From the NCBI RefSeq assembly GCF_004363235.1, contig NZ_SNYW01000007.1:1-64000 (forward strand): a DNA stretch of 64,000 nucleotides, given 5' to 3'. Of this stretch, positions 38,723 to 47,731 are shown piece by piece; the first letter of the stretch is position 1; each line of letters opens with the position of its first letter. Under the pieces are notes generated by a model. That model had not been told where the DNA came from and made no database searches. It saw only the letters and a list, made by a program, of their open reading frames with translations. The DNA is from Dongia mobilis (lineage in GTDB: Bacteria; Pseudomonadota; Alphaproteobacteria; Dongiales; Dongiaceae). The position numbers and the translations under genes are program-made.

Positions 38723-39751
38723 ATGACGATCGCGTATCCCTTCGCAGCATTGGTCGGGCAGGACGAGATGAAACTGGCGCTGCTGATTGCCGCCATCGAT
38801 CCGGGGATCGGCGGCGTGCTGGTCTTTGGCGATCGTGGCACCGGCAAGTCGACCGCAGTCCGTTCGCTCGCCGCTTTGCTGCCCAAGATGAAGGCGGTCG
38901 CTGGCTGCCGCTACCATTGCGATCCCGACGCGACGCCGGAGGCGCTTTGCGAGGATTGCCGCGCCCTGATGAAAAAGGGCAGGCTCAAGGCGCAATTCAC
39001 CGATGTTCCCGTGGTTGATCTGCCGCTGGGCGCCACGGAAGACCGCGTGATCGGCGCGCTGGACCTGGAGCGCGCACTGTCCCAGGGTGTCAAGGCATTC
39101 GAGCCGGGCCTGCTGGCGCGTGCGCATCGCGGTTTTCTCTATGTCGATGAGGTCAATCTGCTGGAGGACCACCTCGTCGACGTGCTTCTGGACGTCGCTG
39201 CTTCCGGCGAGAATGTGGTCGAGCGCGAAGGCTTGAGTGTACGCCATCCGGCGCGTTTCGTGCTGATCGGCAGCGGCAATCCGGAGGAGGGCGAGTTGCG
39301 TCCGCAGCTGCTTGACCGCTTCGGCCTCTCGGTCGAGGTGAAGACGCCGACCGACTTGCCGACACGTGTCGAGGTGGTACGGCGTCGCGATGCCTTCGAG
39401 CGCGACCGCGCCGGTTTCGTGACGGCTTGGGAAAAGGAACAGGCCGCCCTGCGTCGCCGCATCATCGGTGGGCGCAAGCGGCTGGCGGAGATCGACGTGC
39501 CGGACGCAGCGCTGGAACGCGTCGCGCAGCTCTGCATGTCGCTTGGCACCGACGGCCTGCGCGGCGAACTCACCCTGATCCGTGCCGCACGCGCTCTGGC
39601 CGCACTCGATGGCAACAAGCGCGTCGGCGATGTGCATCTGCGCCGGGTGGCGGCACCGGCCCTGCATCACCGGCTGCGGCGCAATCCACTGGATGAAAGC
39701 GGTGCCGGCGCGCGTGTCGCCCGCGCGATCGAGGAGCTGTTCGGGCCGTGA
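38723..39751 (+). CDS. bchI: BchI, magnesium chelatase ATPase subunit I
   Basis: 342 residues. AAA+ protein that with BchD and BchH inserts Mg into protoporphyrin IX. Walker A is GDRGTGKST, followed by the Cys-rich segment YHCDPDATPEALCEDC; Walker B is FLYVDEVNLLEDHLVD; the sensor region is GSGNPEEGELRPQLLDRFG. GAGAGG precedes the ATG at 38723. bchD starts on its stop codon. Confidence 0.96.
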   Translation: MTIAYPFAALVGQDEMKLALLIAAIDPGIGGVLVFGDRGTGKSTAVRSLAALLPKMKAVAGCRYHCDPDATPEALCEDCRALMKKGRLKAQFTDVPVVDLPLGATEDRVIGALDLERALSQGVKAFEPGLLARAHRGFLYVDEVNLLEDHLVDVLLDVAASGENVVEREGLSVRHPARFVLIGSGNPEEGELRPQLLDRFGLSVEVKTPTDLPTRVEVVRRRDAFERDRAGFVTAWEKEQAALRRRIIGGRKRLAEIDVPDAALERVAQLCMSLGTDGLRGELTLIRAARALAALDGNKRVGDVHLRRVAAPALHHRLRRNPLDESGAGARVARAIEELFGP

Positions 39752-41475
39752 GCGCCAGCGATGCCGTACTCGCCGCCGCGCTCCTCGCGATCGATCCGAG
39801 CGGCCTCGGCGGCATTCGATTGTTGGCCGCACCCGGCCCGGCGCGCGATCGCTGGCTAAGTTCCCTCGACGACATATCACCCGCGGATACACCCTGTTTC
39901 CGCCTGCCCAGCCATGTGGGCGAGGACCGCCTGTTGGGCGGGTTGGATCTTGCGGCAACCTTGCGTGCCGGTCGGCCGATTGCCGAAAGCGGCCTGCTCA
40001 CGCGGGCCAATGGCGGGTTCCTGATCGCGACAATGGCCGAACGAATGCGTCCGGTCATCGCGGCGCATCTCGCCGTCGCGCTTGATCGTGGCGAGGTTGT
40101 GGTTGAGCGGGACGGCTTTTCGCGCCTAGTGCCGACGCGCATCGCCGTCATTGCATTGGATGAGGGAATCGCCGGCGACGAGGCGCCGCCTGAAGCTCTG
40201 ACTGATCGACTTGGCTTGGTGATTTCACTCGATGGCGTGAAGGCGGATGGTCTCACTACATCTGTCGAACGAGCAACGGTCTCAGCGGCGCGCCGGCGGC
40301 TTGTAGGGATAAGGGTGACCGCAGACAACATCGAGATCCTGTGTGCCGCCGCGCTGGCGCTCGGCATCTGGTCGCTGCGCATGCCGGCATTTGCCCTGGC
40401 AGCTGCGCGGGCGCACGCGGCGCTGCGCGATGCGGACAGCATCGAGGAGGCCGACCTCGCGGCGGCCGCGCGGCTGGTGCTGGCGCCGCGCGCGACCACG
40501 GCCCCAGCGGAGGCAACGGAAGTAGACCCGCCCGAGCAACCGGACCGGCAGGAAGAGGAAGTGTCGTCCGACTCGGCAGATGGTGACAGCGCATTGGCCG
40601 ATCGTGTACTTGCCGCGGCTGCGGCGAGCATTCCGCCCGGCCTGCTGGCGCGCCTGACGCAGCGCGGGGTGCAGCAGAAAGCCGGCCCGGGTGGCCGTGC
40701 CGGGGCGCAGATCGCTTCCAGACAACGGGGGAGGCCGGCCGGAATTCTTTCCGGGGTTCCACGTGGCGGGTTGCGCCTCAGCGTTATCGACACCCTGCGC
40801 GCCGCGGCGCCGTGGCAGCGGCTGCGCGAGACCGCCGCCTTGCCGGGCCGGCGCATTGTCGTCAAGCGCGAGGACCTGCGGCTCGTCCGCCGCAGACAGC
40901 GCAGCGAGACGGTGACCATTTTCGCCGTCGATGCCTCGGGTTCCACGGCCTTGCATCGCCTGGCCGAAGCGAAGGGGGCGGTGGAATTGCTGCTGGCCGA
41001 GTGTTACGTGCGGCGCGACGAGGTGGCACTGATCGCCTTCCGGGGCCGCGGCGCAGAGTTGCTGTTGCCGCCGACGCGGTCCCTCGTGCGTGCCCGCCGG
41101 GCATTGGCCGACCTGCCGGGAGGGGGTGGAACTCCCCTTGCCTCAGCAATCGCTGCCATGACTGCACTGGCGGAAAGCTCGCGGCGACGGGGCAAGAGTC
41201 CGTTGGTCGTGCTGCTGACCGATGGCCGCGCCAATGTTGCCCGCGACGGCAGCGGCGGTCGGGCGCAGGCGGAAACGGATGCGCTGGCTGCGGCTCGGAT
41301 GGCGCGTACCGCGGGCTTGAGCGCCCTTTTGGTCGATACCTCGCCCGCCCCGACCCCGGCCGCACAACGCCTTGCATTGGAGGTGGGGGCGCAGTATCTG
41401 CCGCTGCCCTATGCCGACGCCTCGGCCATTGCGCGCACGGTTCAGGCCGCCGCTACGCGGCGCGGCGCGGCATGA
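39748..41475 (+). CDS. bchD: BchD, magnesium chelatase subunit D
   Basis: 575 residues. The N-terminal AAA-like domain lacks a good Walker A (ATPase-inactive in this family). An acidic/Pro linker (PPEQPDRQEEEVSSDSAD) leads to a C-terminal von Willebrand A domain with the MIDAS motif DASGSTA and GGGTPLASAI, DGRANV. BchD bridges BchI and BchH. The start is a GTG that overlaps the bchI stop. Confidence 0.95.
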   Translation: MSASDAVLAAALLAIDPSGLGGIRLLAAPGPARDRWLSSLDDISPADTPCFRLPSHVGEDRLLGGLDLAATLRAGRPIAESGLLTRANGGFLIATMAERMRPVIAAHLAVALDRGEVVVERDGFSRLVPTRIAVIALDEGIAGDEAPPEALTDRLGLVISLDGVKADGLTTSVERATVSAARRRLVGIRVTADNIEILCAAALALGIWSLRMPAFALAAARAHAALRDADSIEEADLAAAARLVLAPRATTAPAEATEVDPPEQPDRQEEEVSSDSADGDSALADRVLAAAAASIPPGLLARLTQRGVQQKAGPGGRAGAQIASRQRGRPAGILSGVPRGGLRLSVIDTLRAAAPWQRLRETAALPGRRIVVKREDLRLVRRRQRSETVTIFAVDASGSTALHRLAEAKGAVELLLAECYVRRDEVALIAFRGRGAELLLPPTRSLVRARRALADLPGGGGTPLASAIAAMTALAESSRRRGKSPLVVLLTDGRANVARDGSGGRAQAETDALAAARMARTAGLSALLVDTSPAPTPAAQRLALEVGAQYLPLPYADASAIARTVQAAATRRGAA

Positions 41476-42398
41476 GCGACCGGCTCGATCGGCGGCTCGA
41501 TCGACGGCTTGACCGGCGCCTTGACCGACGGCTCGATTGGGACCGCGACGGCGGTGACTGGCCCAATCGCGCGCAGAGTCGCTTCGTCGCCGCCGGCGGC
41601 ATTAACTGGCATGTGCAGGAGATGGGGCAGGGACCGCCGCTCCTGTTGGTACATGGTACCGGTGCGACGACACATTCCTGGCGCGGGCTGTTGCCGCTGC
41701 TGGCGCAGCACTTCGCTGTGGTTGGCCCTGACCTGCCAGGTCATGGCTTCACGGCGCAGCCGGCGCCGCACCGCATGTCGCTGCCCGGCATGGCGCATCT
41801 GCTCGGCGAATTGCTGCGTGTGCTGAATATGCGACCGGAGATTGTCGTCGGCCATTCCGCGGGCGCAGCGATCCTTGCTCGCATGTGCCTCGACAGCCTG
41901 ATCGCGCCGCGCTGCCTGATCAGCCTCAACGGCGCCCTGCTGCCGCTGGGTGGCCTGCCGGGCCGCCTGTTCTCGCCGCTCGCCAAGGTGCTGGCCTCGA
42001 ATGCGCTGGCAGCGCAGTTTTTCGCGTGGCGGGCCGGCGACCGCAACATGGTGCAGCGTCTGCTGCGTGGCACCGGCTCGACCATCGATGCGGCGGGCGC
42101 GGAGATTTATCAACGACTTGCGCGCAATCCAGCCCATGTGGGCGCGGCGCTGTCGATGATGGCCAACTGGGATTTGCACGGCCTTGCCCATGATCTGCCG
42201 AAACTGAAGACAAGGCTGGTGCTGGTCGCCGGCTCCAACGACCGCACGATCCCCTCGGCGGACGCCTATCGGCTGCATGCCCTGATGCCGCAGGCAGAGG
42301 TGGTACGCCTGCCGGGTCTCGGCCATCTGGCGCATGAGGAGCAGGCGGAGCGCGTTGCCGACCTCATCTTCAAGGCAGTCAGCACGGCAACTTCATAA
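41472..42398 (+). CDS. bchO: BchO, alpha/beta hydrolase of Mg-chelation locus
   Basis: 308 residues. Fold motifs are LLLVHGTGATTHSW, GPDLPGHGFT, the nucleophile elbow GHSAGAA, SNDRTIP and LGHLAHEEQ. BchO is conserved next to bchID; its exact reaction is not settled. The N-terminus has four LDRR copies before the normal LDWDRDGGDWPNR segment, an unusual expansion. The ATG overlaps the bchD stop as ATGA. Confidence 0.93.
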   Translation: MSDRLDRRLDRRLDRRLDRRLDWDRDGGDWPNRAQSRFVAAGGINWHVQEMGQGPPLLLVHGTGATTHSWRGLLPLLAQHFAVVGPDLPGHGFTAQPAPHRMSLPGMAHLLGELLRVLNMRPEIVVGHSAGAAILARMCLDSLIAPRCLISLNGALLPLGGLPGRLFSPLAKVLASNALAAQFFAWRAGDRNMVQRLLRGTGSTIDAAGAEIYQRLARNPAHVGAALSMMANWDLHGLAHDLPKLKTRLVLVAGSNDRTIPSADAYRLHALMPQAEVVRLPGLGHLAHEEQAERVADLIFKAVSTATS

Positions 42399-42436
42399 GT
42401 CATTCAGTCCAGCGCCACTTGCGCCGAATGACAACA

Positions 42437-42454
42437 TGTGACTACAGTTCGACA
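42437..42454. promoter_or_regulatory. PpsR/CrtJ-type operator 1 before crtI
   Basis: TGT-N12-ACA match (TGTGACTACAGTTCGACA), directly abutting the next box. Confidence 0.65.
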
Positions 42455-42472
42455 TGTCAAAAAAAAGTGACA
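42455..42472. promoter_or_regulatory. PpsR/CrtJ-type operator 2 before crtI
   Basis: TGT-N12-ACA with perfect 5-bp arms TGTCA/TGACA around an A-run. It ends 7 nt before the first crtI ATG. Confidence 0.8.
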
Positions 42473-42479
42473 TAGCGCC

Positions 42480-44006
42480 ATGATGGCCGCGCTTGCCAGG
42501 ACGGCGTCGCAATCGGCGCCCGCGAAGCCACATGCCGTCGTGATCGGCAGCGGCCTCGGCGGTCTCGCCGCGGCGGTGCGGCTGGGTGCCCGCGGCTACC
42601 GCGTGACCGTGCTGGAGCGCCTCGACGCACCGGGTGGTCGCGCCTATGTCCACCGCCAGGACGGCTTCATCTTCGATGCCGGGCCAACCATCGTCACGGC
42701 CCCGTTCCTCCTCGAAGAACTCTGGGCCATGTGCGGCCGTCGCCTGGCCGACGACGTCGAATTGCGCGCCCTCACACCCTTCTATCGCATTCGTTTCGAC
42801 GATGGCGCCGAGTTCTCCTATTCCGGCGATCCCGAGGCGATGCGGGCGGAAGTGGCGCGGTTCTCGCCGGCCGACGTATCCGGCTTCGAACGCTTCATGG
42901 CGACCCGGGAGGAGATCTTCCGCATCGGCTTCGAGGAGCTCGGCCACGTGCCGTTCGGTTCAATCACGGACATGGTGAAGGTGGCGCCCGACCTGCTGCG
43001 TCACCAGGGTTATCGCAGCGTCTATGGGCTGGTCGCGCGTTACATCAAGGACCCGCGCCTGCGCGTGGTATTCAGCTTCCATCCGCTGCTGGTCGGCGGC
43101 AATCCGTTCGACACGACCTCGGTCTACACGCTGATCGCTTTTCTGGAACGGCGCTGGGGCGTGCATTTCGCCATGGGCGGGACGGGGCGCATCGTCGACG
43201 GGCTCGCCGAGCTGATTCGCCGCCAAGGCAATGTGCTGCGTTTCGGCGCCGAAGTACGTGCGATCACCCTCAACGGCAAGCGAGTCACCGGCGTACGCCT
43301 GGCAAGCGGCGAGGAAATCCGCGCCGACATCGTCGTCTCCAACGCCGATGCGGCCTGGACCTATCGCAACCTGCTGCCACAGGAAATCCGCCGCCGCTGG
43401 ACCGACCGCCGCATCGAGCGTGCGCGCTATTCCATGAGCCTCTTCGTCTGGTACTTCGGCACACGGCGGCAATATCCGGCGGTCGGGCATCACACGATTT
43501 TGCTCGGCCCGCGCTACCGCGAACTGCTCTCCGACATTTTCGACCGCAAGGTCCTGGCGCCCGATTTCAGCCTCTATCTGCATCGCCCGACGGCAACTGA
43601 CCCATCGCTGGCCCCCGCGGGCTGCGACGCCTTCTACGTGCTTTCGCCGGTGCCGCATCTGGAGAGCGGGATCGACTGGTCGCAGGCGGCGGAGGGCTTC
43701 CGCAAGGCGGTGGCCGGGCGGCTCTCGTTGACATTGCTGCCGGGCTTCGAGCGCGAGATCGTCACCTCGCGCCTGCTGACACCGCAGGATTTCCAGGATC
43801 GGCTGCTGTCCTATCGTGGTGCCGCCTTCGGCATGGCGCCGACCCTGCTGCAGAGCGCCTGGTTCCGGCCGCACAATCGCAGCGAGGAGGTCGAAAACCT
43901 GTTCCTGGTCGGTGCCGGTACACATCCGGGCGCCGGCCTGCCCGGCGTATTGTCATCCGCCCGCGTGCTCGATTCCGTGGTCCCCGATGCAGCCAGCTTT
44001 GCCTGA
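42480..44006 (+). CDS. crtI: CrtI, phytoene desaturase
   Basis: 508 residues. The N-terminal FAD motif is VVIGSGLGGLAAAVRLGARG followed by VLERLDAPGGRAYV and FDAGPTIVTAP. The family C-terminal motif is FLVGAGTHPGAGLPGVLSSAR. It desaturates phytoene to neurosporene or lycopene at the membrane. Two ATGs in a row start the frame; because the operators end 7 nt upstream, either the message is nearly leaderless or the real start lies further in. crtB begins within its last 20 nt. Confidence 0.95.
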   Translation: MMAALARTASQSAPAKPHAVVIGSGLGGLAAAVRLGARGYRVTVLERLDAPGGRAYVHRQDGFIFDAGPTIVTAPFLLEELWAMCGRRLADDVELRALTPFYRIRFDDGAEFSYSGDPEAMRAEVARFSPADVSGFERFMATREEIFRIGFEELGHVPFGSITDMVKVAPDLLRHQGYRSVYGLVARYIKDPRLRVVFSFHPLLVGGNPFDTTSVYTLIAFLERRWGVHFAMGGTGRIVDGLAELIRRQGNVLRFGAEVRAITLNGKRVTGVRLASGEEIRADIVVSNADAAWTYRNLLPQEIRRRWTDRRIERARYSMSLFVWYFGTRRQYPAVGHHTILLGPRYRELLSDIFDRKVLAPDFSLYLHRPTATDPSLAPAGCDAFYVLSPVPHLESGIDWSQAAEGFRKAVAGRLSLTLLPGFEREIVTSRLLTPQDFQDRLLSYRGAAFGMAPTLLQSAWFRPHNRSEEVENLFLVGAGTHPGAGLPGVLSSARVLDSVVPDAASFA

Positions 44007-45045
44007 CGCCCTTGATGCCGACATCGTCGCCTGCGCGCGGCTGATTCGCGGCGGCTCACGCTCGTTCCATGCGGCCTCCCTGCTGCTGCCGCGCCGCGTG
44101 CGCGCGCCGGCCTATGCGCTCTATGCCTTCTGCCGGCTGGCGGACGACGCGGTCGATCTGGGTGGCGGCAGCGCGGCGCTCGATGCGTTGCGGCGGCGTC
44201 TCGATGACCTTTATGCCGGGCGTCCGGCACCCATCGCCGCCGACCGTGCCATGGCGGCCGTGGTGCGCGAATTCGCGATTCCGATCGACCTGCCGGCGGC
44301 ACTGCTGGAGGGTTTCGCCTGGGACCTCGCGGGGCGTCGCTATGCCGATTTGCCGCAACTGCGCGCCTATGCGGCGCGGGTTGCCGGTTCGGTCGGGGCG
44401 ATGATGGCGCTGCTGATGGAGACGCGGGATGAGGATTCGCTGGCCCGTGCCGGCGACCTCGGCATGGCCATGCAGCTCTCCAACATCGTCCGCGACGTCG
44501 GCGAGGATGCGGCGGCAGGTCGGCTTTATCTGCCATTGGACTGGCTGGCTGCGGCGGGGATCGATGCCGAGAGATTCCTGGCACGGCCGGTCTTCGATGC
44601 ACGCCTCGCGGGGATCGTGTCCCGCCTGGTGCAGGCGGCCGATCAGCATTACCGCCGCGCCGACCCGGCCATCACGCGGCTGCCCTTTGCCTGTCGGCCC
44701 GGAATCGCGGCGGCGCGTTGGCTCTATGCCGAGATCGGCAACGAGGTGCTGCGTCAGGGCGGCGATTCGGTCACCCGCCGGGCCGTGGTGAGCGGCCGGC
44801 GCAAGGTGTGGCGCCTGACGCAAGCGGTTGGCGTGCAGCTTGCGCTGACGGTGCTGGCCGGAAGGAGCGGAAGCGATGATGTACCGACGCATGAACTGCG
44901 CTTCCTGGTCGAGGCCGTCCGTTGCAGCCCCGTCGCAGCGCCGCGCAAGGCGCGCAGCTTCGACGAGGAGGCCGGCTGGGTCATCGACCTGTTCCACCGT
45001 CTGGAGCGGGAGGCGCGGCTGGAGCAGCAACGCTCCCGCGCCTGA
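43987..45045 (+). CDS. crtB: CrtB, phytoene synthase
   Basis: 352 residues. It condenses two geranylgeranyl diphosphates to phytoene. Both Asp-rich motifs are present: FCRLADDAVD and NIVRDVGEDA. RRYADLPQLRAYAARVAGSVG is also conserved. The ATG at 43987 overlaps the 3' end of crtI, so the two are translationally coupled. Confidence 0.95.
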   Translation: MQPALPDALDADIVACARLIRGGSRSFHAASLLLPRRVRAPAYALYAFCRLADDAVDLGGGSAALDALRRRLDDLYAGRPAPIAADRAMAAVVREFAIPIDLPAALLEGFAWDLAGRRYADLPQLRAYAARVAGSVGAMMALLMETRDEDSLARAGDLGMAMQLSNIVRDVGEDAAAGRLYLPLDWLAAAGIDAERFLARPVFDARLAGIVSRLVQAADQHYRRADPAITRLPFACRPGIAAARWLYAEIGNEVLRQGGDSVTRRAVVSGRRKVWRLTQAVGVQLALTVLAGRSGSDDVPTHELRFLVEAVRCSPVAAPRKARSFDEEAGWVIDLFHRLEREARLEQQRSRA

Positions 45046-45054
45046 GGGCTCGCC

Positions 45055-45222
45055 ATGAGCGGAAACTGGCTGGGTCTGATCGAGCTTCTGCTGGTCGGTG
45101 GTCTGGTGCTCGGCTGGGCCGTCTACGAGTTGCGCGCGACGCCGAAGCCCGGTGAACGCGGGAAATCTGAGGGTGGGTCAAGTTCCCGGTCAGGAGGATC
45201 GTCGCGGCATCCGGAAGGGTAG
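45055..45222 (+). CDS. Small single-span membrane protein, orf55
   Basis: 55 residues: MSGNWLGLIELLLVGGLVLG then WAVYELRAT and a charged Ser/Gly/Arg tail. One membrane helix covers about residues 5-24. It lies 9 nt after crtB, in the same direction, and its last 33 nt overlap the 3' end of convergent crtC. Short proteins with the pattern LIELLLV-x-G-LVLG-W-x-x-YE after crtB are familiar to me from other purple bacterial clusters. Function unknown. Confidence 0.65.
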   Translation: MSGNWLGLIELLLVGGLVLGWAVYELRATPKPGERGKSEGGSSSRSGGSSRHPEG

Positions 45223-46332
45223 CATCAACTGCACCAACGGATTGGCGAAGCGGTCGAGCGACAGGCTTTCATGCATGGCGATCATCCGGCGCCCCAGCAA
45301 CTGCGTCTCCATCAGTGAACGGGCGTAGAAGGGCGTATCCTCGTAGGTGCGCAGCACGCGCGCATCGAAGGGATTGTCGGCGCGCGTCGCCCGCCCGATG
45401 CGCCACAGGGTGGCGGGCAAGGCGACGCGCTGCGGCGCCTCAATGTGATGAAACCGCCCGGCAGCGTCGCAGGCGATGGCAAAGCCGAAGGTGTCCCGAT
45501 CCCGCTTTTCGCCGTGATAGAGAATGGCGGTGGTACCGTCGCCATGCGCCCGCGACCAATCCCAGGCAATGAAGCCCTTCTCGAGTGGCTCGTCACCCCA
45601 GTTGCTGTCCAAATAGCCGGTTCCCCGCCAGCGCAGCGCGGGCTGCTCCATCACGACCTCGACAGCGGCGCTGGGGGCGATGGGGCGCCAGTGATGTCGT
45701 TCCGCACCGTCTAGGTTGATCGCGAATTCGGGCAGGACATGGGGTGTCAGTCGGACCTCGCCACGCAGCCTCAACGGCAGTGGGACGCCGATCTCGTCGA
45801 TCCGGATGACGAGGCGGCCCTGGTCCCAGTGCAACGCGCTCGGCCCGACGGCGAAGCTGGTGGCATCGCGGGAGAGGGACCTCGCGCCGCGCTCGGTCAT
45901 CGCCCAGCGCTTGGCGCGCGGACCGTAGAGCACGACATTGATGGCGCAGTGATTTGCCGGGTCGGCGTTGCCGCGCCGCCGCGCCCGGGCGTAATAGGGC
46001 GAGAAGACGCTGCCGACGAAAGCGATGACGGTGAGGGCGTGCCGCCCGTCTTCACTCAGGGCGTCGACATACCACCAGGCATAGCCGTTCGGACCGACTC
46101 TCTGGTCGAAGCGAGGTCCGCCAGCAGGGCATCCGCCGCCAGCCGGCCAGAGAGCGCCGCCATCGGCACACCCGGCCCCGGATGCGTCCCGCCCCCCGCC
46201 AGATAGAGGCCCCGCAGGCGGCTGCGTGCCGCCTCGCGCCTGAAGGTCGCCGCCCAGCCATGCGAGGCCCGGCCGTAGAGCGCCCCCCCCGTCGCCGGAA
46301 AGAGCCGGTTGAATTCCCGCGGTCCGGTCCAT
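45190..46332 (-). CDS. crtC: CrtC, carotenoid 1,2-hydratase (hydroxyneurosporene synthase)
   Basis: The conserved domain starts at about 46113 with FDQRVGPNGYAWWYVDALSEDG and continues with IAFVGSVFSPYYARARR, GYLDSNWGDEPLE and WDWSRAHGD. It adds water to the end double bond of acyclic carotenoids. No ATG, GTG or TTG lies in frame close to the conserved start. The nearest ATG is at 46332, with GGGAG 8 nt upstream; this adds about 73 Gly/Ala/Arg-rich residues that overlap crtD. I use it provisionally. Confidence 0.85.
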   Translation of the reverse strand: MDRTAGIQPALSGDGGGALRPGLAWLGGDLQARGGTQPPAGPLSGGGRDASGAGCADGGALWPAGGGCPAGGPRFDQRVGPNGYAWWYVDALSEDGRHALTVIAFVGSVFSPYYARARRRGNADPANHCAINVVLYGPRAKRWAMTERGARSLSRDATSFAVGPSALHWDQGRLVIRIDEIGVPLPLRLRGEVRLTPHVLPEFAINLDGAERHHWRPIAPSAAVEVVMEQPALRWRGTGYLDSNWGDEPLEKGFIAWDWSRAHGDGTTAILYHGEKRDRDTFGFAIACDAAGRFHHIEAPQRVALPATLWRIGRATRADNPFDARVLRTYEDTPFYARSLMETQLLGRRMIAMHESLSLDRFANPLVQLMLPFRMPRRSS

Positions 46333-47594
46333 TGGCCGTTCTCCCATTTGGTGATCCTGAGGCCGCATTGCGCCAGCCGGTGTGCGATCCTGGCTTGCCA
46401 TGTCGTTTCCCCCGAAGGCGCCGGGGCCCTCGTGTCGCCACCGGGCGGCGCATTGATCAGGCAGAAGAGCCGCTCAGCCTCGCCGGGCGCGGGAACGTCC
46501 GCGTCGCCGTCGCCTCGGTCCTGGGCGCAGAGATAGACGGTCGGATCGTCCGGCAGCCGACCGGCGCGGAAGATTGAGTCGAACTCGGCCTGGTAATCCG
46601 GCGAGAAGAAGACGTTGTGCCGCAGCAAGGGGAAGCCGTCACAGGGGGCCAAATTCGCGATAGTCACGGCCGAGAGCGAGCGCGCCGCCGGCGGCACCGC
46701 CGCAACGGCGCCGCGCAAGGCGGCGCCGAAACACCCGGCAGCGAGCGCCGCCACATCGGCGTTCATGACGATTGCGTCCGCAGGCAAACGGATGCCATCG
46801 GCGAGGGTGAGGCCGGTGGCTCGGCCACGGGTGATCTCGATCTCTTTCACCTCGGCATTAAGGTGGATCTCGGCGCCGTGGGTGCGCGCCAGTGTGGCGA
46901 GTGCGCGCGCGATGCTGTGCATGCCGCCGTCGACCAGCCAGACCCCTTCGCGTTCGACATGGGCGACCAGCATCAGCGTGGCCGGCGCCTGAAAGGGGGA
47001 TGACCCGCAATAGGTGGCATAACGCCCGAAGAGCTGGCGCAGCCGCGGATCGTTGAAATGCTCGCCAAGCGCATCCCACAGCGTGGCGAAGGGCGATATG
47101 CGCAGCAACTCCGGCAGCCGCTGCGGTCCGACACGGAACATCAGCGAGACCGGGCTTGGCCGGCTCGCGCGCAGGAAGCTGTGCTCGAGCGTCCGGTAGA
47201 TCTCCGCTGCCCGTGTAGAGAAACTGCGATAGGCACGCGCCTCGGCCGCACCGCAGAACGTGCCGATTGCATCGGCGGAGCGATCCAAGTCCGGGTAGAG
47301 ATCGAGATGGCCGCGATCGTCCCAGGCGTGGCGGGCAAGGATCTCGACCGGCCGCGCCGCAACGGCGGCGGCAAAATCACCGCCGGCATCGGCAAAGAGC
47401 TCGTCGAATACCCAGCGCATGGTAAAGACGGTCGGCCCGCAATCGATCGCCCGCCCGCCGATCGTCGCCAGGCGCATTTTTCCCCCGATTTCCGCGGCGC
47501 GCTCGACGACCGTCACGTCGAGGCCGCGAGCTGCCAGCAGCGCCGCCGCCGCCAGGCCGCCGATGCCGGCACCGATGATGATGACCCGCGCCAT
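46056..47594 (-). CDS. crtD: CrtD, hydroxyneurosporene/methoxyneurosporene desaturase
   Basis: 512 residues. The FAD motif is VIIIGAGIGGLAAAALLAARG, with VVERAAEIGGKMR and CGPTVFTMRWVFDELF. The C-terminal CrtI-family motif is LYLAGGGTHPGPGVPMAALSG. It introduces the 3,4 double bond. The ATG at 47594 was chosen because it fits the FAD fold start and lies downstream of the predicted promoter; the upstream start at 47669 would lie in the promoter. Divergent from crtE. Confidence 0.93.
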   Translation of the reverse strand: MARVIIIGAGIGGLAAAALLAARGLDVTVVERAAEIGGKMRLATIGGRAIDCGPTVFTMRWVFDELFADAGGDFAAAVAARPVEILARHAWDDRGHLDLYPDLDRSADAIGTFCGAAEARAYRSFSTRAAEIYRTLEHSFLRASRPSPVSLMFRVGPQRLPELLRISPFATLWDALGEHFNDPRLRQLFGRYATYCGSSPFQAPATLMLVAHVEREGVWLVDGGMHSIARALATLARTHGAEIHLNAEVKEIEITRGRATGLTLADGIRLPADAIVMNADVAALAAGCFGAALRGAVAAVPPAARSLSAVTIANLAPCDGFPLLRHNVFFSPDYQAEFDSIFRAGRLPDDPTVYLCAQDRGDGDADVPAPGEAERLFCLINAPPGGDTRAPAPSGETTWQARIAHRLAQCGLRITKWENGQWTGPREFNRLFPATGGALYGRASHGWAATFRREAARSRLRGLYLAGGGTHPGPGVPMAALSGRLAADALLADLASTRESVRTAMPGGMSTP

Positions 47595-47647
47595 GGCTCC
47601 GTCCGTGGTTCCCTGAGACCGAATGAATGTCCGGGGTGACTGCCCGG

Positions 47648-47696
47648 TTGACTGTTTTATGAGTGTCAAGTATACATGACACTATAAAATGACCAA
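47648..47696. promoter_or_regulatory. Overlapping divergent promoters crtD/crtE with PpsR box
   Basis: Rightward: TTGACT (47648-47653), 17-nt spacer, TATACA (47671-47676). Leftward: TTGGTC (complement of 47691-47696), 16-nt spacer, TATACT (complement of 47669-47674). The PpsR/CrtJ-type box TGTCAAGTATACATGACA (47664-47681) covers both -10 elements. One bound dimer pair would block both directions (inference). Confidence 0.7.
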
Positions 47697-47731
47697 ACAA
47701 ATTGACAGTCGGTCGGACGCGGGAGGCCCCC

